From contig CAXAMN010001336.1 of assembly GCA_963970005.1 (NCBI GenBank), positions 1,559,722 through 1,623,721 on the forward strand: DNA of 64,000 nucleotides, read 5' to 3'. The position numbers were made by a program, and so were the translations under genes. A model generated the notes under the pieces. That model saw only the letters and a program-made list of their open reading frames with translations, had not been told where the DNA came from and did no database searches. Shown piece after piece: positions 31,409 through 43,734 of the stretch (the first letter of the stretch is position 1; each line of letters begins with the position of its first letter). The DNA is from Durusdinium trenchii. Lineage: Eukaryota; Sar; Dinophyceae; Suessiales; Symbiodiniaceae.

Positions 31409-32395
31409 CTACTTGCCGGCTTGATTTGCCTGTCTGCCGGACTCGAGCCTCACAACCTGGAGGATCACAACGTTCCTTGTCGGACGTGGATTCGTGGAGA
31501 ATATGAAGAGGCCAACCCAAGTTACATGGAGCCACATCAACAACAAACAAGTCCTCTCTTCACATGCCGAGCCACGGGAGCTCTGCATATGTCTCCTCGT
31601 CGATCGGTCGGAATGGTCCGCCTTGGTGATCGGTCCCAAACCACGCATCGAAGGCACACAGACTGGGGACTCATCGAAGGCACAATGGCTCTCCATGTTC
31701 TGTCTTAACGTTGGTCTAATATGTTTTCCCAATCTAAAGGATTCTGATGTGTTTCCCCAAAACACCTTCCATTTGGCTCGGAGTCGTTGAACATCGAAAG
31801 AACTCCCCCTTCCATCGGGCCCGAACCCGGCCGTTCTCCGCCGTTCTCCATGGCCACCGACACGGGTCGCCTTGGATGCGAGCGTGTCGCGAACGTGCCG
31901 CAGATCGCGATCTACGTGTCGCGGATGGAGTCGACACGGTGTGCGTTTCACTTTATGTGTCCAACATGTTCCACAAACTGCGAGCACCAGTCTAGCTTGA
32001 TCTCCTGCTTGTCTCTGTTTGCTTAGCCACCGGCCGCGGATTTGAAGGTCTTCTGTTCCCTCGATCGTGCACTCGGTCGTGCATGCGCTCCTGGGAGATG
32101 ACATGACAGCACAACAACGGTGGTGAAACCCAACTAGTTGTGTGTCCCAGTTGAGTGAGGAACAACCGTGGGGATGGATTGGGTCGACCTGTCGCCTACC
32201 AAATTGACCCATACATCCTCCGATTCTGGAACCATCTCCGGCCAAGAACTCTGGGTTTTCAAACCCCATGCATCGTTCAAAGCATCCTGACACCAAAGAA
32301 ACAGGCCAACATGAGGGCCAACATAGGTTTTTACCGAGGCCGTTCGGCCGTTCTTCCCGTCCTGTCTCCAACGCGGAGCTTTTTTGACGCACCAC
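31409..32395 (-). CDS. Long unrecognised open frame (328 codons)
   Basis: The frame is unbroken for 987 nt, longer than expected by chance at this base composition. The product is Cys-, His- and Arg-rich without regular domain texture (for example CRLHPRHVDRDLRHVRDTL). It may be an exon with long retained flanks, a decayed element ORF, or a chance frame. No start or splice signal supports it specifically. Confidence 0.22.
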   Translation of the reverse strand: MVRQKSSALETGREERPNGLGKNLCWPSCWPVSLVSGCFERCMGFENPEFLAGDGSRIGGCMGQFGRRQVDPIHPHGCSSLNWDTQLVGFHHRCCAVMSSPRSACTTECTIEGTEDLQIRGRWLSKQRQAGDQARLVLAVCGTCWTHKVKRTPCRLHPRHVDRDLRHVRDTLASKATRVGGHGERRRTAGFGPDGRGSSFDVQRLRAKWKVFWGNTSESFRLGKHIRPTLRQNMESHCAFDESPVCVPSMRGLGPITKADHSDRSTRRHMQSSRGSACEERTCLLLMWLHVTWVGLFIFSTNPRPTRNVVILQVVRLESGRQANQAGK

Positions 32396-33091
32396 GTCCT
32401 CCAGGTGTGGAGTCCGAGTCCACGAGCTTCATGGAGTCAGTCGCTTCAGCAAGTCGCTGCCGTTTGGCCCAGTCGGTGCGTCAAGTCCTAGGCACTAAAA
32501 AAGAAGCTGTAAGAATCTCAGCTTGAGATTTGTAGTAGACGAAGGGTCTGATCTCCAAATTGCCACATTCTTCACCAGATAGATCAGTAGATCTTAATTT
32601 CCAGTTCAGACAAGATCATCTAAGAACGTTCATGGGATGACTCGTCATGGAGCGAAGCTCTCAAAAATCAAAACTACTCAAACAAGAAGGGGTCTTTATA
32701 CAGGGTTGGAGATCAGGTATGAATCTCAGAGAGTGCCGCAAGGAATGTTGCGGAACGAACATGTGGAATTTGAGTGTCAATCTGCTTCGTTGGTGCTGTC
32801 TCCCGTCCTCGATGGGACTTCCCCAAAACAACCAGCCAACCACCACCCAACTAGCTCCCGCTTAGGAATGAATCATGAAAAAGAAGTCTGTTTCAAATAC
32901 ACCAACTTCAACCAAAAGCAATTCTCCCCTGGTCAAGTGAGTTCTGGTGACACCTCTTTCTCTCGCCTTGCACACACCCGCCCTTTGCTGCAAAACACGC
33001 AATAACTCGCAGCAATTGTGAAAAGTGCCAAATGGCACTATATATATAGAATGCACTCGAGCTCCAACTCTACGTCTTTCCGCGCAGCCAT

Positions 33092-33290
33092 TCAGATGCT
33101 ATTAGTTTTAAACATCAAACCTCCAAGACTTGCGCCAAGCGACACCAACAGCGCAAGCCACTGCGCAAGCCATGCAACCGTGAACTTCAGCCCCACACTC
33201 GCCGTGCGGCCAGCTCTGCCGAGGGCTTCCACCGGTGTAAAGGAGGAGGCGCAGGAGGGCACCACACCAACCTGGACGTTGAGATTGGAC
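33092..33290 (-). CDS. C-terminal exon with membrane anchor of the modular surface protein
   Basis: Minus frame reads LNVQVGVVPSCASSFTPVEA, then AGRTASVGLKFTVAW and a hydrophobic segment (LAQWLALLVSLGASLGGLMF), with a stop at 33092-33094. A membrane helix directly before a stop suggests the end of a type I surface protein. The sushi-like exon at 33.8 kb and the discoidin exon at 34.5-35.1 kb lie upstream on the same strand and are likely part of it. Confidence 0.5.
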
Positions 33291-33739
33291 TTGTGATGAA
33301 GAAAGCCAAACCACCCACAAAAACAGACACATCACCAACACTATGAATTGGTTTGATCCATTTTGGATGCCTAAAGCGATCTCTCTTTATCGTACCATGT
33401 CTTACGCTCGCTCTCTCGAGGCAAATAGGTGAAATCGGCACTTTGGTGCACCCAAAAACACCGCATGTGTTGTATCCATTCACTCCAAACAGCTGAAAAA
33501 AGACAGTTGCCCGGAGGCCCGAAGAAGGGCGAGTTCCGTCTTTGGGGGTCCATCACCACCCACTTCGGCAGAACGGTGAATTCGTGTGGAGACCGCTGAA
33601 TTCGGGGAGACCCCTTCCGCAAAAAGGGACTCGGCGTTGACGCGAGGGTGCCGGTGCCACCCAAGGTCCGTAGCCTCGTTCCATCAGGTGCGGCCCGGCC
33701 TGGCCAGATTTGGACTCCCTGAGATATCCATCCGCACTG

Positions 33740-33845
33740 CACTCGTATTCCAAGGGTTCGCCACTCAACCCTTGGCCGCAGAAGGCGGTGCAGGTCTCGC
33801 CCGTGCGGAGCTGAGCACAGCCATCGGCGATGATCAAGCCCACCT
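33740..33845 (-). CDS. Sushi-like (CCP-like) module exon
   Basis: Minus frame reads GCAQLRTGETCTAFCGQGL then EYECSADGYL. The C-x(n)-C-x3-C-x(n)-C spacing with a Gly-rich turn matches the complement-control-like modules common in dinoflagellate surface proteins. It continues the pattern of the preceding discoidin/sushi exon. Confidence 0.5.
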
Positions 33846-34454
33846 GAAGGGGAGCTTCAGACGGGACACACGTCCAGGAGTTCAGACGTGGAAAATCACG
33901 TCCCTGAGGATTCCGGAAAAAAAGTCCTCTCTGCCCAGGGTTCCAGGTCTCTTCCAGGTCTGGGCCTAACTAGGAGCGCTCGAGACCTGGACCCTGGACT
34001 CTCCGGTCAAAGCGGTAAGCTGTTTTTTTGCTCGGGTGCTGCTGTGTGTTGTGCTTGCTGCAGCAGTGTTCTTGTTTTTGGGTTGTATCCACAAAGAGAG
34101 ACAAACTAGAAACTATAGAACTGTCTTGGAAAGCCCTGGGGTGTACCACCTCCGCGAATGGCCCAGCCCAGTTTGTTGGTTATCTGATTCTGTATCTAGA
34201 TTCGATCCACAAATGACCAATCATGGGGAATTCAACTGCTGGAAGGAGCCTAGCCTTAGCCACTGGACGCGCTGGTCATATCACAAAATAGGTCGACAAT
34301 GGTTTTCCTAGAGTGGCTTCAGGGTTCCCGCAAGCAACTCCTGTTTCCTTCCTCATCGAACAAGTTGACCGTGTGACCAACCGCTTCTTGAAAAAAGTCG
34401 TGACCAAAAATGTGCCCAAAGAATGTTGAAGTCTCAGAAACGGAGCCATCCCAC

Positions 34455-35145
34455 TGAATTTGCTTCGGACCTTCCTTTCACGCCCATCCGAGCCTTTGTC
34501 GGAATGCCCAAGCGGCACTCGTTCGGGACGCAGGCCGGCGTAATCCCGCGAAAGCTGTAGTCTTCAAGGCAAAGGAAGGAGGTTTCAGGTCCTGAAAATC
34601 CTGGTTCACACCAGGCCATGCACTGTTGCCAGGGCTGTTTGTTGTTGCCACAATCATGCAGTACATGAATGGCAGCTGGTAGACCCACATCACAAGTGAG
34701 CTGCAAGAGTGCTGGTCTGCTCCGCTTGCTAAGGTCGGGCCATGTGCGAACACGCCACCATTGGCCCTCACTTCTGTTCTCACTGCTGTTCTCATGCGGA
34801 AGAGTAGCCTCATCGATACCAGTCTCATTGCTCTTATTGCTCTCATTGCTCGCATTGTCATCCTTCCAGTCCAATTCATAGCTCCAATTACCCACCCACA
34901 GCTCCAACGCGATCTCCTCAGCCCCAAAACGCCCGTCGCCCTGCAGCACCTTCACACAGGCCACATCCACCGGGTGCTGCAACACGACGCCCAGCCATGG
35001 CCCCGTCCCTTCGTCCAACGCCGCGTTGCCGATCCAAGTGCTGTCCAGCTGACCATCGAAGGCCCGTTGGGAGGTCGAACCGTCCATGGAGAGGTACTGA
35101 GAAGCCGATCTCAGGGGCACTTCGCTTTGGCATTGGAGATCTTGA
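34455..35145 (-). CDS. Discoidin (F5/8 type C)-like domain plus sushi-like module
   Basis: A long exon with about 230 open codons. The first half (SASQYLSMDGSTSQRAFDGQ, then STWIGN, WLGVVLQHPVDVACVKVLQG) matches discoidin domains, which bind carbohydrates or phospholipids at cell surfaces: the Ser-rich start, the DG-x-x-x-T-W segment and the PV-x-V-x-x-V-x-V strand. An Asn/Ser-rich insert (SNESNKSNETG) with possible N-glycosylation sites interrupts it. The second half is a Cys-rich sushi-like module (CDVGLPAAIHVLHDC, QQCMAWCEPGFSGPETSFLC). Extracellular location is inferred from the modules. Confidence 0.7.
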
Positions 35146-35215
35146 AAGAGACTCACCTCCTGGGGTGAAGAAAAGTTAAAATGAGATTGGCTTAAATTAT
35201 ATAAGTGATGATAAG

Positions 35216-35821
35216 CTAATCCCGAGTACCTATTAAAAAACGGACCCCTATTAGAAAAAAGTCATGTCGGAAACCCCTAAATACGGTTTATATATGTTTT
35301 TAAAAAAACCGCCCTTTCAAGCCGCTACTAAACTACCAACATTGCCGGCTTTGGAGGAGTTTTTTTTATTGGGTTCCAAAAACAACCGTAACTGCCCACC
35401 TCTGTCCACCCTGCCTATCCACCATGACACGCCGCGCTTACACCAGCAGGCTTTCCTTCCCCCAATGGCACGGACTCACGCAAACGCACTTGACCGAGGT
35501 CATGCAACACCGCATGGCACAGCGACATCACCTTTCGAAAGCTTTAGCTGTTAGTCTACTGAAGAATCACTATTCTAATGAAGGTTTTTGTAGGGGAAAA
35601 GGAAGACCCTTCGATCTGGAGCTTTTTTGCATTTTTGATACGAGTTTAATAATGGATTTTATATAAAATTTTACTGATTTACTTTTTGGTTTTGAAGCTC
35701 TTCCCAGGTGACCCTATTTTGGGCCCCCCGATTTCAGGGACCCCCTATTTAAAAAAATGCGACCGAGGTTTCCTTATTAGGGGGGGGGCCCTCGTGTTTT
35801 TTATTAGGTGGACCGGATTAG
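35216..35821. mobile_element. Candidate inverted-repeat element, about 606 bp
   Basis: The left end reads CTAATCCCGAGTACCTATTA followed by AAAAACGGACCCC. The reverse complement of the right end reads CTAATCCGGTCCACCTAATA followed by AAAAACACGAGGGCCCC. The ends are imperfect inverted repeats over roughly 40 bases. The interior is AT-rich with homopolymer runs and no convincing ORF. No target duplication was obvious. Confidence 0.5.
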
Positions 35822-36489
35822 TCTATTAGATTGATTATGATTGATCGAGAAGTCAGGAGGTGAGTAAGAAATTAACAAAAAGCATCAGGCAGAACCTGTA
35901 TTGGCACGACGGGTTGTCAGATTCGGCGACCGCCCAAACGACCCAAAACCGCATCAAATGCGATGCTTTGGGATTCGGTGTATCGTATGATTGAACTCCA
36001 ACCCACGAACTATGACGAAGAATCCAGTGAAATGACATGAAACCATATCTAACCTCGACAAAAACACACACACACACTCACAAGTCACAAGGAGTTCCAC
36101 TAATTAATTAACTCCTGCACATGCCAGGTCTGCTGCTGAAGGCCTACAAGACGCCAGATCCTGCTTGATGGCATCCGCCCACAGTCGGGGTACCTGAGAA
36201 AACAAGTGGAGCAAAAGCAGTGAAGCCATGCGAGATCACGCATGGTCGTCTCCAAAAGATGGAAATCTTCTGCCATGCAAACCTGAAAAGTGGATTGAAC
36301 ATGTATGAAATGTGTATAAATGAGGGAATAACCCCGCAAAAATCATCTGCAAAAGGTTCCGGATGGCGCACAAAAAGGTAGGGCGTTTCCCGTTTCCCCT
36401 CACGTCCAGGTTTCTCCGAGATCGACGGTGCGCTCCATGCTGTCGCCGTTCTCGGGTGTTCTCCGTTCTCGGCTTGGTTCCGAGATGCT

Positions 36490-37015
36490 GCAGAAAGCCC
36501 GGAGCGCAGGTGTTGCAGCTAAGCCCAGCGAAGCCCTCATAACCTGAAGACTTGGTGCGAAGCCCTCGGGCTTCGTGACGAAACACGAAGCAAAATGAGG
36601 GACAGAGGCAAATGAGGAATTCATTGGACTGGACGGGAGGAATTCCCTCAAACATCCTCAAACGCTACGGCTCGCACCAGTCAGAGACTCCGGCAAGAAC
36701 AACACCTTTGGATGTGTTAATTGTCCTCCGGACTTGGAGTCCACTCTTTGGCAAAGAGCGCATGCTTTGCTCCATCTTCCCCCCGTGACAGAACAACATG
36801 ATGGATAAGCATGTTTCAAGCGAAAAGCCAGCTTTAAGCCCTCTGAAATTCTCCTACAGTTCACATGAATTGAATCGTTCATAGTTCCGACCCCCACTTC
36901 GGCGGACGGACCCTGAGCTGCGAGACAATCGCAGGCGCAGCTGCCGGGGAGACCCCGTGGGGCACCGTTTCCATTGCAATCCACCGCAGAGGAACAGGCC
37001 TTCGCACGAGACGCC
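36490..37015 (-). CDS. EGF-like module split over two exons
   Basis: The upstream exon (about 37015-36940) reads ACSSAVDCNGNGAPRGLPG then SCACDC. The downstream exon from 36543 reads GYEGFAGLSCNTCAPGF after a TCAG acceptor. Together they give C-x-G-x-G ... C-x-C-x-C ... GY-x-G-x-x-C-x-x-C-x-x-GF, the EGF/laminin-EGF pattern of dinoflagellate surface proteins. The end of the first exon is not certain. They probably belong to the same modular gene as the discoidin exon. Confidence 0.55.
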
Positions 37016-38269
37016 AGGCCAGTCACGGCCATTGGAACAACGTGGGGACTTGGACCTCATGATACGACGTCAACGGCGGCTTCGGAAAACGGAGCGGGTG
37101 AATCGGAGCTACCAGTACCGGTTGTAGCCCCGTTTTGTGGCCTCGTGAGGCTCATGATACAGTCGGGTGGCCACTGAATCGGAGCGAGTTTCTGATACGG
37201 GGCTTCGAATCGGTGAAGGACTCCCTGTCCAACCATCGGAGACTGGGCAATCCGATTCTTGTCCAAGACCATCCAAGACACCATTGACCTGTGAGGAAAA
37301 TAAAGAACTGGTGCCTAAGAAGGCACGTCTGTGGCCAAAGTAAGCGAAATTTCAGCCCACAATGACCTCTGCTTATACAATAAGGACGAACGGAACCGAG
37401 CAAATCCACTCAAGTCCCATTGACGAATGTTCCTTCCAGGTTGCATCTGAAGTTGAAGCATCAGTGCTTCCCGGGCCTGTGGCACGGACAGCACGTCCCA
37501 GGAGTAGTTGCCATCATTGAGGATCACAGCTCCCTGCAAGTTGGCATACCTGAGACAGGGCGATAGAATCGAAGGAGCCCTCTATGAAGCAATGAAATGT
37601 TCTTCATCCAGAATTGGAGGGATGCACCAGGAGAAGGTTGTTTGCTACATGGTGGACCAGGTGTTCACTCTCCTCTCCATATGATGGAACATAGAATATT
37701 GGCATATTGTTCGTTGATCCTCATGCTTTTAAGATACCAAGAGAATCATGCTTGGCCGATCAAAGGAATTGACCAAAATCCTGCGTTTCATCATAAAAAC
37801 ACGGGAGATCCAAAGAGCTCCAGACCTCGCTCTTCTGCGAAGATGCTCCGCCAGGACTTCCCAGACTCCTCGCTCCTCATCGATGACCTCCAAGGCGACC
37901 TGGCTTGCCACGCCCGGGTCGAAGGAATTGCGTCTGGCTGCTGACGCCCGTTTCTGGCGAAAAAGACTTCTGTTTATATAGTTGTTTTCTCCCCTTCGCC
38001 AGACCTGAGTCACAAATGGGAGTGAACAAACATCCATGGTTCAGCAAATTCCAGTAGTAGTGTATACTATAAACAAGCAAAAGACTATATTATAACAATT
38101 TGTAGACTCCTTGGTGCAAGATCGCCTTCTTGTCAGGGCAATGCAACGGCTATCATCGGTAAAACCACTGAAGAACAGGACCCCAGCCACCACCAACTAA
38201 CACTATGCATTCTCAAAGCTGTTCCTTTAACATTTGCCTCCAAAGCTTTGGATTCTTTCGAGACGCGGT

Positions 38270-38410
38270 GCTTCCACGGCTTTCGCTTCGGCCGCCCCGC
38301 TGCACACCGCCCGCGTTCACGCACGCGCGCGCCTCGCGGGCCATGTAGGCCGGATCGGCGGACTGCAGCAGGTGGACGCAGCGCACCTCGCTGGTGGCCT
38401 GGACCTGCCG
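38270..38410 (-). CDS. Possible exon of the modular surface protein
   Basis: Minus frame reads TSEVRCVHLLQSADPAYMAR then EARACVNAGG. Two Cys and coding-like composition are seen. The module type is not recognised. Confidence 0.35.
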
Positions 38411-39734
38411 CGTCGGATTAGACGCAGCACCAGAGACCGTGTGTCGGTTGGATGTCTTTGGTAAACTGATGCGTTTAGACCCATCCAACAGGAAGAAACA
38501 TAGACACCAAGCGATGAGTTCGTTGGTTTGCCACCAGGGGATCCAAAGGCCATCCAGACAAACCACGAACGTTCAGGAGGAACGTTCAGGAGTTCGCTGT
38601 GCATCTAAAGCATCGACCGGTTCCAAGGGCTCCTGGTTCCTTTTTGTAGTGCTGATCTGCCATGGAACATGGAACATGGAAAAATGATTGACCAAAGAGT
38701 TCTTTCCGGAAAGATCCTCCAATGAATACCATGTAGGATCTTGATTACCCACCAACCATTTGGATAGAAAAACATCCGAAACTATGGGGGGGTTATTAAT
38801 CCGGAGTCCACACTAGTTTCCAAGTGGGTCTATTCTCACAATCATTTGCTGAGATCTTGGTTGAACCCCTGGAGTCGTTGCATGAATTCGGAGTTCCGAC
38901 CGCATTTGGGGGGATGAAGCTCCCTCGCCTGCAGGCCGATCCACGCTTTGCCGGGAGCACATGCGGGAGTGCCAGAGACCTGAAATCGACGTCAGGTCGA
39001 GGAGGACGAACGATGGAACACTTGCCACACACAGATGAGGATGGCATCAAAGCGAGGATGAGGTCTGACCTCACCTCACAAGTCGACGAAACCGTCCCAA
39101 AGAGCCGCCCGCCCGGCCGCTGGAGACCCTCCCGCTTCAGAGAGATCCACGAAGCAACGTCCGAACTCGCCATGGGGCGCATTGTGAGATCCACTGCGAG
39201 GCTTGCAGCCGTGTGGGGTCCCAGTAGCCATCGATGGCCAGCTCCTGCGAGGCTTGCACCCCATAGTCACGGAGCCTATACAGCTTGTGCCCGAGGTTAC
39301 CAAATGGTTGTGCCGTAGATGTTCTCTTTGTTTGTGAACAAGTATATCAATATAAGCATATCCCTATATATTGACTACAAGTACTGCATGATACTGCATG
39401 ACTTCATCTGGGCAATTGATAGGGCTTCTCTTTCTTACCTTGAACACCACCTTAGTTGGGTGGGCTTTGTTGATGCTACAAACAACAAATGCTGTACTCC
39501 ATCCATCGATCCAGCGATGAAAGCCACATCACTGTACCACTACTACACAATCCAATCCAGCAGACCAATCAACCCACACCATGCATCCAATCCAGTCTAA
39601 TCAGTCTAGCCCATCCTGATCCATCCTGATCCATCCGATTAACCCACAAACCAACTATATAAGGCATACTAAAGCACCTTACTCCATTTCCTCCAACCAA
39701 CCAACCTCCCACCCGTCGTCACATCACGTCGCCC

Positions 39735-39900
39735 GCCGCTCCGGCCCACAGGGGACCACATGCTGCGTGGCGTTCTGACACGCGCAGCCAGCACAGCGCC
39801 CCGACGCCACCGCCCAGCCGTGCACCTGGAGACCCAGGTCCAGGGGTCCAGTGGAGCTTCGGGTTGGACGGCGAAGACGAAGGCTCCCAACGGCTGGACC
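39735..39900 (-). CDS. Possible Cys-rich exon
   Basis: A GC-rich stretch with a minus frame reading LQVHGWAVASGRCAGCACQN then QHVVPCG. The Cys spacing suggests an extracellular module, but a second minus frame is open, so this is uncertain. Confidence 0.3.
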
Positions 39901-40299
39901 GAGAGAACCCGTGGGTTTCTGGCTGGGAGAATGGGCTTTGTCTATCTTTGTCTGCTTTGTCTGTCATCAATGAGGGACAAATACATCCAACTGAACCAAC
40001 CAGGCATGGGATTTGCAAGGCACCCAATGCATCGAACATAGCACAGCGACGACGACTGTTTCGGGGGATCCTTTTTCCCGTTTCGCCCACGTGGGGTGTG
40101 AGTAAAAATTGCTATAACTATACCGCAGTCAATCCCAGTCATCAAAAGCAGCAACTGCAGCATGTCTCCATTGCATATGTTTAGATCTCGTGTTTTTGAT
40201 CTTGTTCACCCCATTCATGTCCTATAGAGTTTCGATTGTCTTATCATGCACGTACATTGGCATACATTGGCTGTTGATCAGTGATCTGCAGTACCTTCG

Positions 40300-40560
40300 G
40301 ATGCTGAGCCAATAGCCCGGCCACTGCGGTCCGCTGCGACCATTCCGCCGGGCAGACCAGCCGGGCGGAGCTTCTGCCCGAGCAGACGCTCTCGGTGGGA
40401 CGGCCCGATCGACGGAGATGGGCAGGACCTGCTGCTTGCATGCAATGTCCACGAAGAAGGCCACTTCCACGACCTCGGCGACCCGGAGAACACCCGGGTG
40501 GAATGGTGTCCTCGGCTCGATTCGACCTCGGTGGAAGCCGGCGACCCCGGTGGATTCCCA
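40300..40560 (-). CDS. Possible exon, beta-rich segment
   Basis: Minus frame reads PGVLRVAEVVEVAFFVDIAC then KQQVLPISVDRAVPP. It looks like alternating strands of an extracellular domain. All three minus frames have long open runs here, so the choice rests on residue pattern. Confidence 0.35.
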
Positions 40561-41469
40561 GAGATCCTTCGAAAGACCCGGCGGGGTAGTGAATCGACTT
40601 TGATGGTTCATCCTGTTCCGGAAGTGCCAAGTCATCGAACAAGGTCCAAGGTTTGCGACCATTGTCATGATTCAAATCCTTTGTCTCTATATAAGTGTAC
40701 AGTGAAGCCACTATACAGTCCTAACCTAACAAAGAAAAAGTGAATCGTCTTCCAATTGGAAGCCACTCTGAAGCTGGTGTCTGACGTCTGATACATGTCT
40801 TCCTATAGATTGGTCTCAATTAAGTCGAGTCAGACCAATACCATCCAATACCCACATCTCAAAGGACAAAGAACAGCTGGGCTGGCTCGTCATCTGCGTG
40901 ATAACAGAAAAAACTGACTCGCCTTCTGAGCATATGGATATGGGATGATATGGGTCAAAACCTGTGATATCTTGGTTGACCACCAACAAACGAACAGAAT
41001 AGACTACCGGACATGGTCAACCGACCAGGGTGAGTTGCGGGCAAGCCAGGTGCCTCACCCAAGATGTCGAAACCCTGCCTGCCTTGAACGGACGAAACGT
41101 CTTCTCCTCCATGGATCACTTCGTGTTGCGAGTTCTTCAAGCCGGGGGAAGGTATATTGTGTGCAAGCCACTTGATATCATGAAGAAAAAAACTACTATA
41201 TAACACCTTCAATTCTTAGTTTGATAATGGAGTTCACCTGGAGTTCTTGAGTTGGATCTACTTCCACTTGCCAAAGTCAAGTCGCGTGCCAAGCGCTCTG
41301 CAGGGCCACTCGGTTTCGAAGACGGAAGCTGCCACAGGCCTGGACATACCCACCATCCGACCCTCTGGGTGTCCTGTCCTTCCCGGAGAGTGGAGGGTAG
41401 TCCAGCCAGGTGACCCAAAGATACCCAAAGAGGGATGGTTTTGCAAGTTAGTATGGATCGAGTTATTAT

Positions 41470-41545
41470 ATGGATTATATAAACATATATATATATATAA
41501 TAGAATATAGACATATATATAAGACATATTATATAGACTATATGA
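41470..41545. repeat. TA-rich simple repeat
   Basis: A run of TATA/ATAT-type repeats, interrupted, within an otherwise gene-free spacer. No function is inferred. Confidence 0.8.
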
Positions 41546-41994
41546 CAATGACAAGGGGTTCAATGGAACTGTTCTTACAACCTCCCACTCTGTCGACCTT
41601 TTTTCGTGTGCTCACCACCTCTTTCTTTTGCTTCTCTTCGAGAAATCCGTTTGGGCGTCGGTCTCGACTCAGCGCTGAAGCGCCTTCAGGGGGCATTCCA
41701 GCTGAGCACTCGGAGGTGTCGGACACTCGGACTCCAGCGCCTCGCGCGGGTCTCCTGGCGCACGGCGGAGCGGAATGAAAGATGCAGGGAATTGGTGTCA
41801 CTGAGCGAAACGGCGTCCACGATTGAAACGGCGTCGTCTTTTCCGAATGCCACCGCTGTCCCGGCTCCGAACTTAGATGGTGTCTGCATGGCAGAGAAAG
41901 CATCGATTTCACGATGGAAGACCTGTCAGACCTGGAACCTTTGCAGCTCAGATCTTGAATTCAAAAGTTTTGGGAACGGGAATTGAGCACCCCA

Positions 41995-42993
41995 TCAGAC
42001 ATCCTTGCTGAACTGCTGCCCAGCGAGGCTGCGTGGATCTCTGTAGGTGCCCATCACTCGATCCCAATACATGAAGAGATGGCCGTAGTTGTACACAAAG
42101 AGCCTGTGATGAACATGGTGATCAGCCGCTGTTCCGAATCCGAGCTTCCTGAACACTTCGTCCCAGGGATGGACAAACTCGGAGTGGATCAGGACCAACC
42201 AGTTGGCATAGAGAGTGCCAAAGGTCATGTAGGACCACACATTCGCTGGCACCAAGCGGGCAACAATGACCAAGGGCACCAGTATCATGCAAATCGTGTC
42301 CACCAGGCTGCCATCAAAGGCATCGAAAAGCCGGGGGTTGGTGAAGCGATGGTGCGGCTTGTGAGAGTTCTGGTAGACCCAAGTGGAGATCTTGTGCTCT
42401 CCATAATGCATGATGCACTGAATCAGGTCCTGCAAAAGAAGCTGTGCTGCTACATGCTTCCAGTTGATGCCACCCGCAAAGGAGTAGTATGAGGATGGCA
42501 TCCAACCCAGCATCCATGTGCCAATGAGATAGCTGCCCAAGAGACCAAAGCCTTCGGGGTTACCAAGATGAGTCTTCAGGCCCTCTGAGAAAAAGTAGTC
42601 ACGAACCTGAGGTTGTACCCGATGAACTCGTCCCAAAAGACTTGAACGCCGCAGGAAGTGATAGATGAGCATGAAGAACTGCCCCACAGCTACGGCTGAG
42701 AGGCCCAAAATAAGGCCCAAAGGTTTCACATTCCGTGGATCTGCAACGCCGTAGCCACTCAGCACCGGCGTCACAGGCACCTCGTCGTACCATGAGCCTG
42801 GGAAAACTGATCGATAGGCCGTCTCACCCCACGTGAGGCACAGCGGCAGGGCGCAAATGGCTGGCCACACGAGCCACGCCGCCAGCCACGCACCCCAGCT
42901 CAAGGGCGTCGCCCTCCGCCCCTCGGAGTCGGGGCGTGGGCCTTTGGCATTCACCGCTTCAGCATTTGGCGGGTCCGCCTGGAGGATCGCCAT
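41995..42993 (-). CDS. Sterol desaturase / fatty acid hydroxylase family protein, intronless
   Basis: Integral membrane di-iron oxygenase family acting on lipids or sterols at the ER. The 332-residue product (start at the ATGG at 42993) has hydrophobic segments at about residues 33-53, 92-113, 146-170, 235-250 and 258-270, and the full set of His clusters: HYGEH (196-200), HKPHH (211-215), a His pair at 270 and 275, and HHVHH (292-296). An in-frame ATG at 43077 would add 28 residues that do not look conserved. The gene is a single uninterrupted exon although its neighbours are finely split, which suggests it arose by retroposition of an mRNA. The substrate cannot be told from sequence; C4-methylsterol oxidase-like and carotenoid hydroxylase-like members share these boxes. 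Confidence 0.88.
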   Translation of the reverse strand: MAILQADPPNAEAVNAKGPRPDSEGRRATPLSWGAWLAAWLVWPAICALPLCLTWGETAYRSVFPGSWYDEVPVTPVLSGYGVADPRNVKPLGLILGLSAVAVGQFFMLIYHFLRRSSLLGRVHRVQPQVRDYFFSEGLKTHLGNPEGFGLLGSYLIGTWMLGWMPSSYYSFAGGINWKHVAAQLLLQDLIQCIMHYGEHKISTWVYQNSHKPHHRFTNPRLFDAFDGSLVDTICMILVPLVIVARLVPANVWSYMTFGTLYANWLVLIHSEFVHPWDEVFRKLGFGTAADHHVHHRLFVYNYGHLFMYWDRVMGTYRDPRSLAGQQFSKDV

Positions 42994-43734
42994 GGGAAGG
43001 AGGCAAAGGAAACACGGCGATCCGTGGGTGCCTTTGTTTTGCGAAGACCACCTGCCACGTTGAAGGATCCTACACAATATGCTGAAAAAATATCTGGATA
43101 AATGGTCTTCCAGCCGAAAATATTGATGTCAGGTTCCTTGAGCCTGGTGGTTGCGAAGGTGCTTAATTTCTTTGCTCTCACAAAAAGCGTCAGAACGCCA
43201 AAACAGCGTCAGAAACCAACTCTTTTTAGCGGTTTGAATCGATTATCATGCAAGACAACACGAGACTTCGATTGAAAAACCACAGAGAAGAACGTGCGTG
43301 TCCAATGAAAAACAGGCCAAGCCCCGGTGAAAGCGGGGAAGCCGCGCCGGTCGATCCTAGAGCTGAACCGTTGGCGGCCACCAACTGTCGTAGGCAGCTG
43401 AGGCTTCGACGGCGCAAGCCTGACAGATCAGCTCGTGATGGCAAGGAATCCAACCAGTCGGGGATGATGTATTTTCTTTTAGGAGTTCTCGAAACTTGTC
43501 CAGAAGAACACTTCCAAAAGGATGGAAGAGGCATGAGTCTGCTTCAATCAAAGCGATGGAACTTCCAAAAAAAGTGCCAACGGTATCCAACGGTCAGAGT
43601 TTGAAGGACTTCCAGAGGTTTTGCCCGGCAAATCTTTGATCCTAATGGCAGCCACACACTAGAGTGGATACGTAGGTGGATACGGATGATGGGAACTTGC
43701 AGGCTTTTAAGAACTCTCTCCTTCAACTCCTTCC

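Noticed and set aside
43137..43144. CTTGAGCC upstream of the desaturase as a spliced-leader relic
   Set aside because: Only 8 bases match the leader and the next bases do not continue it; too short to claim.
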